This document shows positions 28,153 to 38,005 of a stretch of 64,000 bases of DNA, piece by piece. Source of the stretch: Actinomycetes bacterium (lineage in GTDB: Bacteria > Actinomycetota > Acidimicrobiia > Acidimicrobiales > Acidimicrobilacustridaceae); the NCBI GenBank assembly GCA_029782145.1, contig JAKOVH010000032.1, positions 124,001 to 188,000 of the forward strand. Direction: 5' to 3'. The notes under the pieces are model-generated. The model was not told where the DNA came from and did no database searches. It saw only the letters and a list, made by a program, of their open reading frames with translations. Numbering within the stretch: the first letter of the stretch is position 1; each line of letters begins with the position of its first letter. Made by a program: the position numbers and the translations under genes.

Positions 28153-28584
28153 GTGCCGACCATCCTGCTCGCCACCGACGCCGACTGGATCCTCGACGAG
28201 GTCGACGCCGCCCTCTCCGACGCCGACACCACGGTGTACCGGGTCCACGCCGGCGTCGACGTGCTCGAGGCGATCGACCTGGTCCATCCCGACCTGGTGA
28301 TCCTCGACGAGCAGATCGGCAACATGGGCGGCATGGCCACGTTGTCGGCCATCCGCAACGCCGAGGGCATCGACCGCATACCCATCACCGCCGTGCTGGT
28401 GCTGCTCGACCGGGCCCACGACGTCTTCCTCGCCCGGCGCCACGACGCCGACGGCTACCTCGTGAAGCCCCTCGACGCGCTCCGCCTGCGCCGGGCCGCC
28501 ACGGTGCTGCTCGCCGGCGACGCCTACGAAGAGCCGATCGACCTCGAGCGCAGCCAGCCCGCCGACGTCACGCTTCGGGGCTGA
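28153..28584 (+). CDS. single-domain response regulator (receiver only)
   Basis: A 143-residue protein with the receiver fold: phosphoacceptor Asp in LVILDEQIG, conserved lysine in YLVKPLDAL, and a Thr/Ala-like switch region ITAVLVLLD. The first acidic pair is replaced by ATDADW. No output domain follows. GTG 28153. The neighbouring STAS protein suggests a partner-switching or chemosensory-like circuit. Confidence 0.8.
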   Translation: MPTILLATDADWILDEVDAALSDADTTVYRVHAGVDVLEAIDLVHPDLVILDEQIGNMGGMATLSAIRNAEGIDRIPITAVLVLLDRAHDVFLARRHDADGYLVKPLDALRLRRAATVLLAGDAYEEPIDLERSQPADVTLRG

Positions 28585-28632
28585 CGCGGTTTCGTGGGCC
28601 GCTCGCGCCGCGGGTAGGCTCTGATCCCTCTA

Positions 28633-28709
28633 CGGGCTGTAGCGCAGTTTGGCAGCGCGCTTCGTTCGGGACGAAGAGGTCGTGGGTTCAAATCCCGCCA
28701 GCCCGACCA
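28633..28709 (+). tRNA. tRNA-Pro (anticodon CGG)
   Basis: A cloverleaf with acceptor CGGGCTG/CAGCCCG, D stem GCGC/GCGC, anticodon loop TTCGGGA and T loop TTCAAAT. The anticodon CGG reads CCG. The 3' CCA is encoded (28707-28709), unlike in the tRNA-Lys of this window. Confidence 0.95.
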
Positions 28710-28714
28710 GCGCC

Positions 28715-28775
28715 ATCCCGTTCTGGTGGAGGTTCGACCCCCGATCCGGGGGTGAGACCTCCACCAGAACGGGAT
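28715..28775. repeat. 19-bp inverted repeat with nested hairpin
   Basis: Arms at 28715-28733 and 28757-28775 are perfect complements. The loop contains a second 7-bp hairpin (ACCCCCG/CGGGGGT). It lies between tRNA-Pro and the convergent asd stop and may act as a two-way terminator. Confidence 0.85.
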
Positions 28776-28816
28776 CGGTCAACCAGAACGGGGTCGGTCC
28801 GCCAGAACGGGGTCGG

Positions 28817-28818
<2 letters not shown>
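28764..28818. repeat. three 19-bp-spaced direct repeats
   Basis: A 17-nt core CCAGAACGGGRTCGGTC occurs at 28764, 28783 and 28802, with period 19. The first copy is part of the right arm of the inverted repeat, and the last reaches into the asd stop codon. Confidence 0.9.
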
Positions 28819-29854
<1,036 letters not shown>

Positions 29855-29891
29855 CTATCGGCCGCCACCCCCGCCCCCTCCATGGGTTGCG

Positions 29892-29928
29892 GGGCGCGCT
29901 GGGCGCCCGGACGGGGGCTGGCGCGCCC
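29892..29928. terminator. hairpin in lysC-asd gap
   Basis: GGGCGCGC (29892-29899) pairs with GCGCGCCC (29921-29928), with an inner GGGCGCCC palindrome. It could attenuate transcription from lysC into asd. No U tract. Confidence 0.35.
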
Positions 29929-29936
29929 GGGGCGCG

Positions 29937-31169
29937 TCAGTCGACGTAGACGGGACCGTCGGCGAGGCCGAAGGCGTCGTGGAGGGCCACCACGGCGCGT
30001 TCGACCTCGCGCTCGGCGACCACGCAGCTCACCCGGATGGCCGAGGTGGCGATCATCTCGATGTTGATGTCGTTGGCGGCGAGGGTCTCGAACACGGTGG
30101 CGGCCACGCCCGGGTGCGACTTCATGCCGGCGCCCACCACGCTCACCCGGGCGATGGCGGGCTCGCCGGTGACCGATCGGGCCCCGATCTCGGCCGCCTG
30201 GGCCTGGCAGATCTCGATGGCCCGGGCGAGGTCGCCGTGGGGCACCGTGAAGGAGATGTCGGTGACACCGTCGGCCGAGGTGTTCTGCACGATGAGGTCG
30301 ACGTTGATGTCGGCGTCGGCCAGCGCCCGGCAGTACTTGGCCGCGATGCCGGGCCGGTCGGCGACCCCGGCGATGGTGACCTTGGCCTCGTCGGCGTCGT
30401 GCACGACCGCCGAGACGATCGCCTGCTCCATGTCGTGGTCCTCCTTGGTGACCAGGGTGCCCGCCTCCCACGTGAAGGCCGAGCGGACGTGGAGCTCGAC
30501 CCCGTGGTTGCGGGCGAACTCCACCGACCGCATGGCTGGCTTGGGGCAGCCGTTGGCGGTCATCTCGAGCAGCTCGTCGAAGCTGACGTGGTCCATCTTG
30601 CGGGCGTCGGGCACGATGCGGGGGTCGCTCGTGAAGACGCCGGACACGTCGGTGTAGAGCTCGCAGGAGTCGGCGCCGAGGGCGTGGGCGATGGCCACCG
30701 CCGTGGTGTCGGAGCCGCCCCGGCCGAGGAAGGTCACGTTGCGCTCGGGGGAGACGCCCTGAGCCCCGCCCACCACCGGCACCCGCCCGGCGGCGAGCGC
30801 CTCACGGATGCGGTCGGGGCGCACCTCGGTGATCTTGGCGTTCATGTGGGTGGAGTCGGTGAGGAAGCCGGCCTGTGAGCCGGTGAACGACTCCGCCTCC
30901 ACGCCCAGATCGGCGATGGCCATGCACAGCAGCGCCGTGGCCTTGCGCTCGCCGGCGGTGACGAGCATGTCCATCTCGCGCCCCGGGTGGGTGCCCGACA
31001 CCTCGCGGGCCAGGCGCAGCAGCTCGTCGGTCTCCTTGCCCATCGCCGAGATCACCACGACGACCTGGTTCCCCCGGCGCACCGTGCGCACCACGTGGTC
31101 GGCCACGGCGCGCATGCGCTCGGCGTCGGCCACCGAGGTACCACCGAACTTCTGGACGAGCAGAGCCAC
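29937..31169 (-). CDS. lysC: aspartate kinase
   Basis: A 410-residue enzyme making aspartyl-4-phosphate, the first step of the aspartate family pathway. The N-terminal motif VQKFGGTSVADAERM, the FLGRGGSDTTAVAIA loop and ELYTDVSGVFTSDPRIV belong to the kinase domain. Two C-terminal ACT domains (about 265-410) provide feedback control. GTG 31169 is the start consistent with the family N-terminus; its ribosome-binding site is weak. Confidence 0.95.
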   Translation of the reverse strand: MALLVQKFGGTSVADAERMRAVADHVVRTVRRGNQVVVVISAMGKETDELLRLAREVSGTHPGREMDMLVTAGERKATALLCMAIADLGVEAESFTGSQAGFLTDSTHMNAKITEVRPDRIREALAAGRVPVVGGAQGVSPERNVTFLGRGGSDTTAVAIAHALGADSCELYTDVSGVFTSDPRIVPDARKMDHVSFDELLEMTANGCPKPAMRSVEFARNHGVELHVRSAFTWEAGTLVTKEDHDMEQAIVSAVVHDADEAKVTIAGVADRPGIAAKYCRALADADINVDLIVQNTSADGVTDISFTVPHGDLARAIEICQAQAAEIGARSVTGEPAIARVSVVGAGMKSHPGVAATVFETLAANDINIEMIATSAIRVSCVVAEREVERAVVALHDAFGLADGPVYVD

Positions 31170-31258
31170 GGGCTCGCACGCTACCGGCCGTCCGCAACCT
31201 CTCCGAATCACCGGGGCGTCGCTGCGGCCCGGCAGGCGAGCACTAGCGTCGGCCCGCC

Positions 31259-32110
31259 ATGGCCCCTCCGTCGAGACGCCGCAGCCAGCAGGCCGCCCGC
31301 GAGCGCGCCGCCGCTCGCCAGGCCGCCGCCGCCCGCCGCCGCCGGGTCATCGCCGCCGTGGTGGCGCTGCTGGTGGTGCTCAGCGTGGTGGGCGCCTACC
31401 TCGGCTCGACCCGGTCGGCCTCCACCTCCCGGCCGGCCACGACCACCACGTCGCTCCCCACCTCGACGACCCGCGCCGCCCTGCCCCCGACCGGCGTCAC
31501 CCCTCCCCCGGTGCCCGTGGGCCAGGCGCTCACCGGACCCACCCCGTGCCCGGCCGAGGACGGCTCCTCGCCCCGGGTCACCTCGTTCGCCGAGGCGCCG
31601 CCGACCTGCATCGACACGGGGTTCTTCTACACGGCCACCATCGCCACCTCGAAGGGCGACCTGACCCTGCAGCTCAACCCGTCTCGGGCGCCGGAGACGG
31701 TGAACGACTTCGTGGTCCTCGCCCGGTACCACTACTACGACGGCCAGCCCGTCACCGCCGTGCAGCGCCGCGCGTCGTTCACCATCGGGGTGGCGCTCTC
31801 CGGCGACGGCTCCGACAAGGCGCCGGGGTTCGCCCTCCCCGACGAGGCGCCCGGGCAGGGCCAGGTGCTGACACCCGGCACGATCTCGATGACGGGATCA
31901 ACCGCCGGCGCCAACCGGGGCCAGCTGCTGGTGGCGACCTACGAGGACGCCGCCGGCATCGATCCGGGGGTCACGCCGTTCGGGATCATGCTCTCCGGCG
32001 ACGACACCCTCGCCGCCATCGACCGCCTGGCCAGCCAGGCGGGCGAGCCCACCGAGGTCGTCACCGTCGAGGGGGTCACCGTCACGCGGGGCAGCGCCGT
32101 CCCCTCGTGA
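31259..32110 (+). CDS. membrane-anchored cyclophilin-type peptidylprolyl isomerase, divergent
   Basis: A 283-residue protein: an Arg-rich N-terminus, one membrane helix (about 29-48), a Thr/Pro-rich linker, and a cyclophilin-like domain (about 115-280) with ATIATSKGDLTLQLNPSRAPETVNDFVVLARYHYYDG. The usual catalytic FHRVI is replaced by VQRRASF, and the Q-FF segment by LLVATYEDAAG. It probably keeps the fold with reduced or no isomerase activity, outside the membrane. Confidence 0.75.
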   Translation: MAPPSRRRSQQAARERAAARQAAAARRRRVIAAVVALLVVLSVVGAYLGSTRSASTSRPATTTTSLPTSTTRAALPPTGVTPPPVPVGQALTGPTPCPAEDGSSPRVTSFAEAPPTCIDTGFFYTATIATSKGDLTLQLNPSRAPETVNDFVVLARYHYYDGQPVTAVQRRASFTIGVALSGDGSDKAPGFALPDEAPGQGQVLTPGTISMTGSTAGANRGQLLVATYEDAAGIDPGVTPFGIMLSGDDTLAAIDRLASQAGEPTEVVTVEGVTVTRGSAVPS

Positions 32111-32173
32111 GGGCCGGGCCCGCCCGTGAGGTGAGCGGGCGGGGCGCCGGGCGGTTGGTAGCGTCCCGGCGCG

Positions 32174-32854
32174 ATGGGTACCACCAAGCGGGAACGCCAC
32201 AAGGCGGGGCACCGGGCGCGCCTCAGCGCCGAGCGGGCCGCGATGGCGCGCTACCGGCGCCGTCGCCGGCTGGTGATCGGGGTGCTGTCGGCGGTCGCCG
32301 TGGTGGCCGTCGCCGGGCTGGCCGTGGCGCTGAGCCGCAGCGGCGACTCCTCGACGGCCACGGCGACCAGCACGACCAGCACCACCACCCCCACCAGCTC
32401 CACCACGCTGGCGTCGGCGCTGGGCAAGCCGTGCGTGGCCTTCGACGACACCCTGCCCGCCGGGGCGCCCGAGGTGCCCGTGCCCGTCGGCGACCCACCC
32501 GGAGACCTCGTCACCCGGGATCTGGTGGTCGGCTCGGGCGACCCGGTGGCCCTCGGCGAGCAGATCACCGTCAACTACATCGGTGTGTCGTGCTCGACCG
32601 GCAAGATCTTCGACTCGTCGTGGTCGCGCGGCCAGGCGGCCACCTTCCCGCTCGAGGAGGGCTCGCTGATCGAGGGCTGGACCTCGGGCATCCCCGGCAT
32701 GAAGCCCGGCGGCCAGCGGCTGCTCGTCATCCCGCCGTCGCTCGGCTACGGCTCGCAGGGCCAGGGCAGCATCGCCCCCGACGAGACGCTGGTGTTCGTC
32801 GTCGAGCTCGAGTCGTCCGCCCCCGCCACGACCACCACCACGCCCGCCCCCTGA
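32174..32854 (+). CDS. membrane-anchored FKBP-type peptidylprolyl isomerase
   Basis: A 226-residue protein: charged N-terminus, one membrane helix (about 32-52), Thr/Ser linker, then an FKBP domain (about 115-215) with VNYIGVSCSTGKIFDSSW, IEGWTSGIPGMKPGGQRLLVIPPSLGYG and VFVVEL. Core active-site residues (Phe, Asp, Tyr) of FKBPs are present, so it should be active. It lies 63 bp after the cyclophilin-like gene; both are probably extracytoplasmic folding helpers. Confidence 0.88.
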   Translation: MGTTKRERHKAGHRARLSAERAAMARYRRRRRLVIGVLSAVAVVAVAGLAVALSRSGDSSTATATSTTSTTTPTSSTTLASALGKPCVAFDDTLPAGAPEVPVPVGDPPGDLVTRDLVVGSGDPVALGEQITVNYIGVSCSTGKIFDSSWSRGQAATFPLEEGSLIEGWTSGIPGMKPGGQRLLVIPPSLGYGSQGQGSIAPDETLVFVVELESSAPATTTTTPAP

Positions 32855-32882
32855 GCGCCTGACGGCCGAGCCGGCGCCCGCC

Positions 32883-33563
32883 TCAGGGCCCGGCCGCCGG
32901 CTGGGGGAGCTCGGCCAGCGTGGCCGGCTGGCCGTTGCGGTGCACCACCGGACGGCCGGCGCCCGCCGCCCGCCAGGTGCCGTCGGGATCGCGCACCACC
33001 GCCGTGCGCTCGGGCAGCTCGACGAGCACCACGTCGGGCGGAGCGAGCTCGACGGTGCGCCGCACCTTGTCGGGCGACCACAGGTTCGAGCGGGCCACGA
33101 CGGCGAGGCCAGGGAGCAGGCCGAGGCCCACCGTGAAGGCGCCACCGCGTGTGTCGACCATCGGGTCGCACAGCACGTCGCCGCCGGCCCCGCTGCCCAC
33201 CAGCGCGGCCCCGCCGGCCCAGGCCGACCAGATGGCCTCCAGCACCGGCGTGTCCTTCAGCACCGAGCGCATGTGCATGGGCGACGTGCCCGTCAGGTAG
33301 AGCATGCGGGCGCCGGCCACCGCGTCGACGTGCTCGGCGACCATGGCGTCGGGCCGGGTGTACACCGGCACCTCGCGCAGGCCCACCCCCAGCCCGGCGA
33401 ACCACGCACGCGCCCCCTCGACGACCTTCGCCGGGTTCTCGTAGGCCGAGCCGGTCGCCAGCAGCGCCACCTCGTCGGCCCCCGAGGCGGCGATGAGCTC
33501 GGCGTCGAAGTCGCACCCCGGGGCGAACTCGTCGCCACCGACGAGGGCCAGCGGTCCGCTCAC
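32883..33563 (-). CDS. peptidase S51 / class I glutamine-amidotransferase-like protein
   Basis: A 226-residue protein resembling the cyanophycinase/peptidase E fold: first strand ALVGGDEFAPGC, LYLTGTSPMHMRSVL, and the nucleophile-elbow-like LVGSGAGGDVLCDPMVDTRGG. Family members use Ser in G-x-S-x-G; here GSGAGG puts Ser or Gly at that spot, so activity is uncertain. Start GTG 33563 overlaps the stop of the preceding methyltransferase-like gene by 4 nt. Confidence 0.65.
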   Translation of the reverse strand: MSGPLALVGGDEFAPGCDFDAELIAASGADEVALLATGSAYENPAKVVEGARAWFAGLGVGLREVPVYTRPDAMVAEHVDAVAGARMLYLTGTSPMHMRSVLKDTPVLEAIWSAWAGGAALVGSGAGGDVLCDPMVDTRGGAFTVGLGLLPGLAVVARSNLWSPDKVRRTVELAPPDVVLVELPERTAVVRDPDGTWRAAGAGRPVVHRNGQPATLAELPQPAAGP

Positions 33564-34165
33564 GACGCCACCTCGGCCTCGCTGCGAGGCCGGGGCTGGG
33601 CGGGCGTGGTGCCCTCGGTGCTGGCGTCGGCCCCGGAGCGGGACCCCTCGGCGGGGGCTCGCACGGCGTGGACCTCCACGGCGTGGCGCAGGGACGAGAC
33701 GGCGGTCGGCATGGAGAACCTCTCGATGTGGTCGAGCACGAAGGTCGTGGCCCGCAGCCCGGCGGTGACGTCGCGCCCGACGTGGAACCCGGCGACCCAC
33801 GGCGAGCGGGCCCACGCCGAGTCGAGCAGGGCCGACCCCATGCCGGGGCGGCCGGTGGGCTCGACCACGAGCAGCTGGCCGTCGGGGACGACGAGGCGGT
33901 CGATGGCCCGCAGGGCCGCCACCAGGTCGGGGAACCGCGCCAGCTGCCCGACGGACACCACCGTGTCGTAGGCCGCGGAGCAGTGGGCGCGCGCCGCGGC
34001 TCGGGCGACCTCCTGGCGGGCGTCGGCGCGGTCGAGGTCGAGCACCCGGCCGCGCAGGCGCGCCTGCAGCGCCGGCCGGCGGCGGTCGAGCTCGGCCTCG
34101 ACCGCCGCAGGGAACCGACGAGGCCGTTCGACGACCACGGGACCGCGGGACACCACGTCGGTCAC
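33560..34165 (-). CDS. class I methyltransferase-like protein, degenerate
   Basis: A 201-residue protein. GRVLDLDRADARQEV resembles a methyltransferase motif I with lost glycines, followed by YDTVVSVGQLARFPDLVAALRAIDRLVVPDGQLLVVEPTG, a typical motif 4-6 region. SAM binding may be weak or lost. The tail is low complexity. Function unknown. It forms an overlapping pair with the S51-like gene. Confidence 0.55.
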   Translation of the reverse strand: MTDVVSRGPVVVERPRRFPAAVEAELDRRRPALQARLRGRVLDLDRADARQEVARAAARAHCSAAYDTVVSVGQLARFPDLVAALRAIDRLVVPDGQLLVVEPTGRPGMGSALLDSAWARSPWVAGFHVGRDVTAGLRATTFVLDHIERFSMPTAVSSLRHAVEVHAVRAPAEGSRSGADASTEGTTPAQPRPRSEAEVAS

Positions 34166-34285
34166 GCTACTGCCCCCGACCGCCCGTGCCGGGTGGCCCA
34201 CCGGGCGCAGTGGAACCGCCAACCTACCGGGCGGTAACGTGCTGGCCCGGCCGGCGAGGTCCCGGCCCGACCTGGAGGGCTCCAC

Positions 34286-35140
34286 ATGGCAATCACCCGC
34301 GTCGGCATCGTCGGATCCGGGATCATGGGTCCCGGCATCGCCGAGGTCGCTTCGAAGGCCGGCATCGAGGTGGTGCTGCGCAGCCGCCAGCGCTCGACGG
34401 CCGAGGCCATGGTGGCGGCCCTGGAGAAGTCCCTCACCCGCCAGGTCGAGAAGGGCCGCCTTGAGCAGGCCGACGCCGACGCCGCGCTGGCCCGGGTCAC
34501 GCCCACCGAGGACCTGCACGACCTCGCCCAGTGCGACCTCGTGATCGAGTCGGTGGTCGAGGACCTCGAGGTGAAGAAGCACCTGTTCCGGGAGCTCAAC
34601 CACATCTGCAAGGACGAGGCGATCCTCGCCACCAACACGTCCACCCTGCCGGTGGTCGAGATGGCCATGGAGACCCACCGCCCCGACCGCGTGTGCGGCG
34701 TGCACTTCTTCAACCCGGCGCCGGCCATGTCGCTCGTCGAGATCGTTCGCCCCCTCACGGCCAGCGACGAGACGATCGCGGAGGCCAAGGCCTTCGCCGA
34801 GGCGTGCGGCAAGAACGCCGTCGAGGTGAAGGACCGGGCCGGCTTCATCGTCAACGCCCTGCTCTTCCCGTACCTCAACAACGCGGTGCGGATGCTCGAG
34901 AACGGCACCGCCAGCCGCGACGACATCGACACCGCCATGAAGGGCGGCTGCAACTTCCCGATGGGGCCGCTGGCGCTGCTCGACCTCGTCGGGCTCGACA
35001 CGTCGCTGGCCATCCTCGACGCCCTCTACGACGAGTTCCGCGACCCCAACTACGCCGCCATGCCGTTGCTGCGGCGGATGGTCACCGCCGGCTACCTGGG
35101 CCGGAAGTCGGGCCAGGGCTTCTACGACTACCGCAAGTGA
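34286..35140 (+). CDS. 3-hydroxybutyryl-CoA dehydrogenase
   Basis: A 284-residue enzyme interconverting 3-hydroxybutyryl-CoA and acetoacetyl-CoA. NAD(P)-binding GSGIMGPGIAEVA at the N-terminus; HFFNPAPAMSLVEIV with the catalytic histidine; GFIVNALLFPYLNNAVRM and GPLALLDLVGLD in the C-terminal helical domain. Length is standard. ATG 34286 has GGAGGG upstream. It could feed the ethylmalonyl-CoA mutase pathway encoded nearby or fatty acid oxidation. A TACCGGGCGGTA palindrome lies about 50 bp upstream. Confidence 0.93.
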   Translation: MAITRVGIVGSGIMGPGIAEVASKAGIEVVLRSRQRSTAEAMVAALEKSLTRQVEKGRLEQADADAALARVTPTEDLHDLAQCDLVIESVVEDLEVKKHLFRELNHICKDEAILATNTSTLPVVEMAMETHRPDRVCGVHFFNPAPAMSLVEIVRPLTASDETIAEAKAFAEACGKNAVEVKDRAGFIVNALLFPYLNNAVRMLENGTASRDDIDTAMKGGCNFPMGPLALLDLVGLDTSLAILDALYDEFRDPNYAAMPLLRRMVTAGYLGRKSGQGFYDYRK

Positions 35141-35157
35141 GCCGGTAGAACGGGGGC

Positions 35158-35829
35158 GTGCCTCCCGAGCCGCCGCCCACCGACTGGCAGTTCCCGTCGG
35201 CCTGCACGGCCGACGAGCACGGGCTGGTCGGCATCGGCGCGGACCTCGAGCCCGGCACGTTGCTGGCCGCCTACCGCAGCGGGTTGTTCCCCATGCCCAT
35301 CTCGCGGCGTCGCCCCATCGGCTGGTGGTCGCCCGACCCCCGTGGCGTGCTGCCCCTCGACGCGCTGAAGGTCAGCCGCTCGCTGCGCCAGTCGGCCAAG
35401 CGGTTCGACATCGCCGTCGACCGTGCCTTCGACGAAGTGGTGCAGGCCTGCGCCGACCCCCGGCGCGACGGCGGCTGGATCACCCCCGACATCCGCACCG
35501 CCTACTCCCGGCTGCACCGGCTGGGATGGGCCCATTCGGTGGAGGCGTGGGACCGCGAGACCGGCGAGCTGGCCGGCGGCCTCTACGGGGTGCACGTCCA
35601 GGGGCTGTTCGCCGGGGAGTCGATGTTCCACCGCCGGCGCGACGCGTCGAAGGTGGCGCTGGTGGCGCTGGTGGAGCGGCTCCAGGCCATCGGCGCGGTG
35701 CTGCTCGACGTGCAGTGGCTCACCGCGCACCTGGCGTCGCTGGGTGCGGTGGAGATACCCCGCACCGAGTACCTGCGGCACCTCGAGATCGCCCTCGGCA
35801 CCACCACCGCGCCCTTCGCCGACGGCTGA
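35158..35829 (+). CDS. aat: leucyl/phenylalanyl-tRNA-protein transferase
   Basis: A 223-residue N-end-rule enzyme that adds Leu or Phe from tRNA to N-terminal Arg or Lys. Family signatures: YRSGLFPMPI, GWWSPDPRGVLPLD, WITPDIRTAYSRLHRLGWAHSVEAW, GGLYGVHVQGLFAGESMFHR and LLDVQWLTAHLASLGAVEIPR. Start GTG 35158, 17 bp after the dehydrogenase gene. Confidence 0.95.
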   Translation: MPPEPPPTDWQFPSACTADEHGLVGIGADLEPGTLLAAYRSGLFPMPISRRRPIGWWSPDPRGVLPLDALKVSRSLRQSAKRFDIAVDRAFDEVVQACADPRRDGGWITPDIRTAYSRLHRLGWAHSVEAWDRETGELAGGLYGVHVQGLFAGESMFHRRRDASKVALVALVERLQAIGAVLLDVQWLTAHLASLGAVEIPRTEYLRHLEIALGTTTAPFADG

Positions 35830-35945
35830 GCGGCACCCCGGCAGCGGCCCTCGGGCTCGCCGCCCTCGACCTGCTGCCCTGTGACACTGGTTACCGACCG
35901 GTCATCGTCGTGACAGCAGGGCCGATCCTGGGGAACGATTGGTGC

Positions 35946-37925
35946 ATGGACGCCCCCCAGCAGCGCACGCCGGCGAGCCACGAGCGCGACCGCCCGTGGA
36001 TGATGCGGACCTACTCGGGCCACTCGACGGCCCGGGCCTCCAACGAGCTCTACCGCACCAACCTGGCCAAGGGCCAGACCGGCCTGTCCATCGCGTTCGA
36101 CCTGCCCACCCAGACCGGCTACGACGCCGACGACCCCCGGGCCCGTGGCGAGGTCGGCAAGGTGGGCGTGCCGGTGGCGCACCTCGGGCACATGCGGGAG
36201 CTGCTCGACGGCATCCCGGTCGGCGAGATGAACACGTCGATGACCATCAACGCGCCGGCGTCGTGGCTGCTGGCGCTCTACGTGGCCCACGCCGAGGAGC
36301 ACGGCGTGCCCACCGAGGCGCTGCGCGGCACCACCCAGAACGACATCGTCAAGGAGTACCTGTCGCGGGGCACGTACATCTTCCCGCCCGAGCCCTCGAA
36401 GCGGCTCATCGTCGACATGGTCGCCTACTGCTCCGAGCACGTCCCGGCGTGGAACCCGATGAACGTCTGCAGCTACCACCTGCAGGAGGCGGGGGCCACA
36501 CCGGTGCAGGAGATCGCCTACTCGCTGGCCACCGCCATCGACGTGCTCGACGCCGTGCGCGACTCCGGGCAGGTGCCGGCCGAGCGGATGCCGGCGGTGG
36601 TGGCCTCGATCTCGTTCTTCGTGAACGCCGGCATCCGGTTCGTGGAGGAGGTGTGCAAGATGCGCGCCTTCACCCGGCTGTGGGACCAGCTCACCCTGGA
36701 GCGCTACGGCGTCAGCGACTCCAAGGCCCGCCGGTTCCGCTATGGCGTGCAGGTCAACTCCCTCGGGCTCACCGAGGCCCAGCCCGAGAACAACGTGCAG
36801 CGCATCGTGCTCGAGATGCTGGGCGTCACGCTCTCCAAGGACGCCCGGGCCCGCTCCATCCAGCTGCCGGCGTGGAACGAGGCCCTCGGGCTGCCCCGGC
36901 CGTGGGACCAGCAGTGGTCCTTGCGCATGCAGCAGGTGCTGGCCTTCGAGACCGACCTGCTCGAGTACGACGACATCTTCGCCGGCTCACATGTCGTGGA
37001 GGCGCGCACCTCCGAGCTGGTCGACGCGGCCCGGGCCGAGCTCGACGAGGTGCTGGCCCTCGGTGGCGCCTTCACCGCCATCGAGGAGCTCAAGGGCCGC
37101 CTCGTCGCGTCGAACACCGAGCGGGTGCGTCGCATCGAGACCGGTGAGCAGGTCGTGGTCGGTGTGAACCGCTTCACCGAGACGGCCGAGTCGCCCCTCG
37201 GCGGCGAGGAGAACATCCTCAAGGTCGACCCGTCGGTCGAGGCCCACGCCGTCGCCGAGCTGGAGCGGTGGCGGGCCGAGCGCGACGACGCCGCCGTGCG
37301 GCGGGCCCTCGACGAGCTGCGGCGGGTCGCCGGGTCCGACGAGAACGTCATGCCCGCCACCATCGCCCTGGCCCACGCCGGGGGCACCACGGGCGAGTGG
37401 GCTGCGGCCCTGCGGGAGGTGTTCGGCGAGTACCGCGCCCCCACCGGGGTGGCCGCCGCGGTCGGCATCGGAGCCCTGCCCGACGACCTGCGGGCCGTGG
37501 CCGACAAGGTGCGCTCGCTGCCGGGTGGGCCGCCGCGCCTGCTGGTGGGCAAGCCGGGGCTCGACGGCCACTCCAACGGCGCCGAGCAGATCGCCGTGGC
37601 CGCGCGCGACGCCGGCATGGAGGTCATCTACCAGGGCATCCGGCTCACCCCCGAGCAGATCGCAGCGGTCGCCCGCGACGAGGACGTCGACGTAGTCGGC
37701 CTGTCGATCCTGTCGGGCAGCCACCTGGAGCTCGTCCCCGAGGTGGTCGACCGCCTGCGGGCCGAGGGCCTCGACGCGCCGGTCGTGGTCGGCGGCATCA
37801 TCCCCGAGGACGACCGCCCCCGACTGCTGGCCGCAGGCGTCGCCCGCGTCTACACCCCCAAGGACTTCGAGCTGGGCCGGATCATGGGCGACATCGCCGA
37901 CCTCGTCGCCGCGGCCAGGGCCTGA
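35946..37925 (+). CDS. meaA: ethylmalonyl-CoA mutase (MeaA-type)
   Basis: A 659-residue coenzyme B12-dependent mutase in one chain. The N-terminus DRPWMMRTYSGHSTA, the NLAKGQTGLSIAFDLPTQTGYDAD segment and LSRGTYIFPP match ethylmalonyl-CoA mutases rather than the two-subunit or 730-residue methylmalonyl-CoA mutases. The C-terminal B12 domain has LDGHSNGAEQIA (D-x-H-x-x-G base-off ligand), SGSHLELVPE and GGIIPEDD. It converts ethylmalonyl-CoA to methylsuccinyl-CoA in acetate assimilation. Crotonyl-CoA carboxylase/reductase is not in the window. I see no B12 riboswitch upstream. ATG 35946. Confidence 0.9.
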   Translation: MDAPQQRTPASHERDRPWMMRTYSGHSTARASNELYRTNLAKGQTGLSIAFDLPTQTGYDADDPRARGEVGKVGVPVAHLGHMRELLDGIPVGEMNTSMTINAPASWLLALYVAHAEEHGVPTEALRGTTQNDIVKEYLSRGTYIFPPEPSKRLIVDMVAYCSEHVPAWNPMNVCSYHLQEAGATPVQEIAYSLATAIDVLDAVRDSGQVPAERMPAVVASISFFVNAGIRFVEEVCKMRAFTRLWDQLTLERYGVSDSKARRFRYGVQVNSLGLTEAQPENNVQRIVLEMLGVTLSKDARARSIQLPAWNEALGLPRPWDQQWSLRMQQVLAFETDLLEYDDIFAGSHVVEARTSELVDAARAELDEVLALGGAFTAIEELKGRLVASNTERVRRIETGEQVVVGVNRFTETAESPLGGEENILKVDPSVEAHAVAELERWRAERDDAAVRRALDELRRVAGSDENVMPATIALAHAGGTTGEWAAALREVFGEYRAPTGVAAAVGIGALPDDLRAVADKVRSLPGGPPRLLVGKPGLDGHSNGAEQIAVAARDAGMEVIYQGIRLTPEQIAAVARDEDVDVVGLSILSGSHLELVPEVVDRLRAEGLDAPVVVGGIIPEDDRPRLLAAGVARVYTPKDFELGRIMGDIADLVAAARA

Positions 37926-38005
37926 ACCGGTCGGCGTCGAGCCCGTCGCCCCGCGACTTGGCCGGCGCGCTACAGGAACGGCCTCGTCGCGCCGAGGTAC
38001 CGGAG

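Noticed and set aside
35830-35945. Possible B12 riboswitch before the B12-dependent mutase gene
   Set aside because: Only 116 bp, with no B12-box-like sequence or suitable long fold seen by eye.
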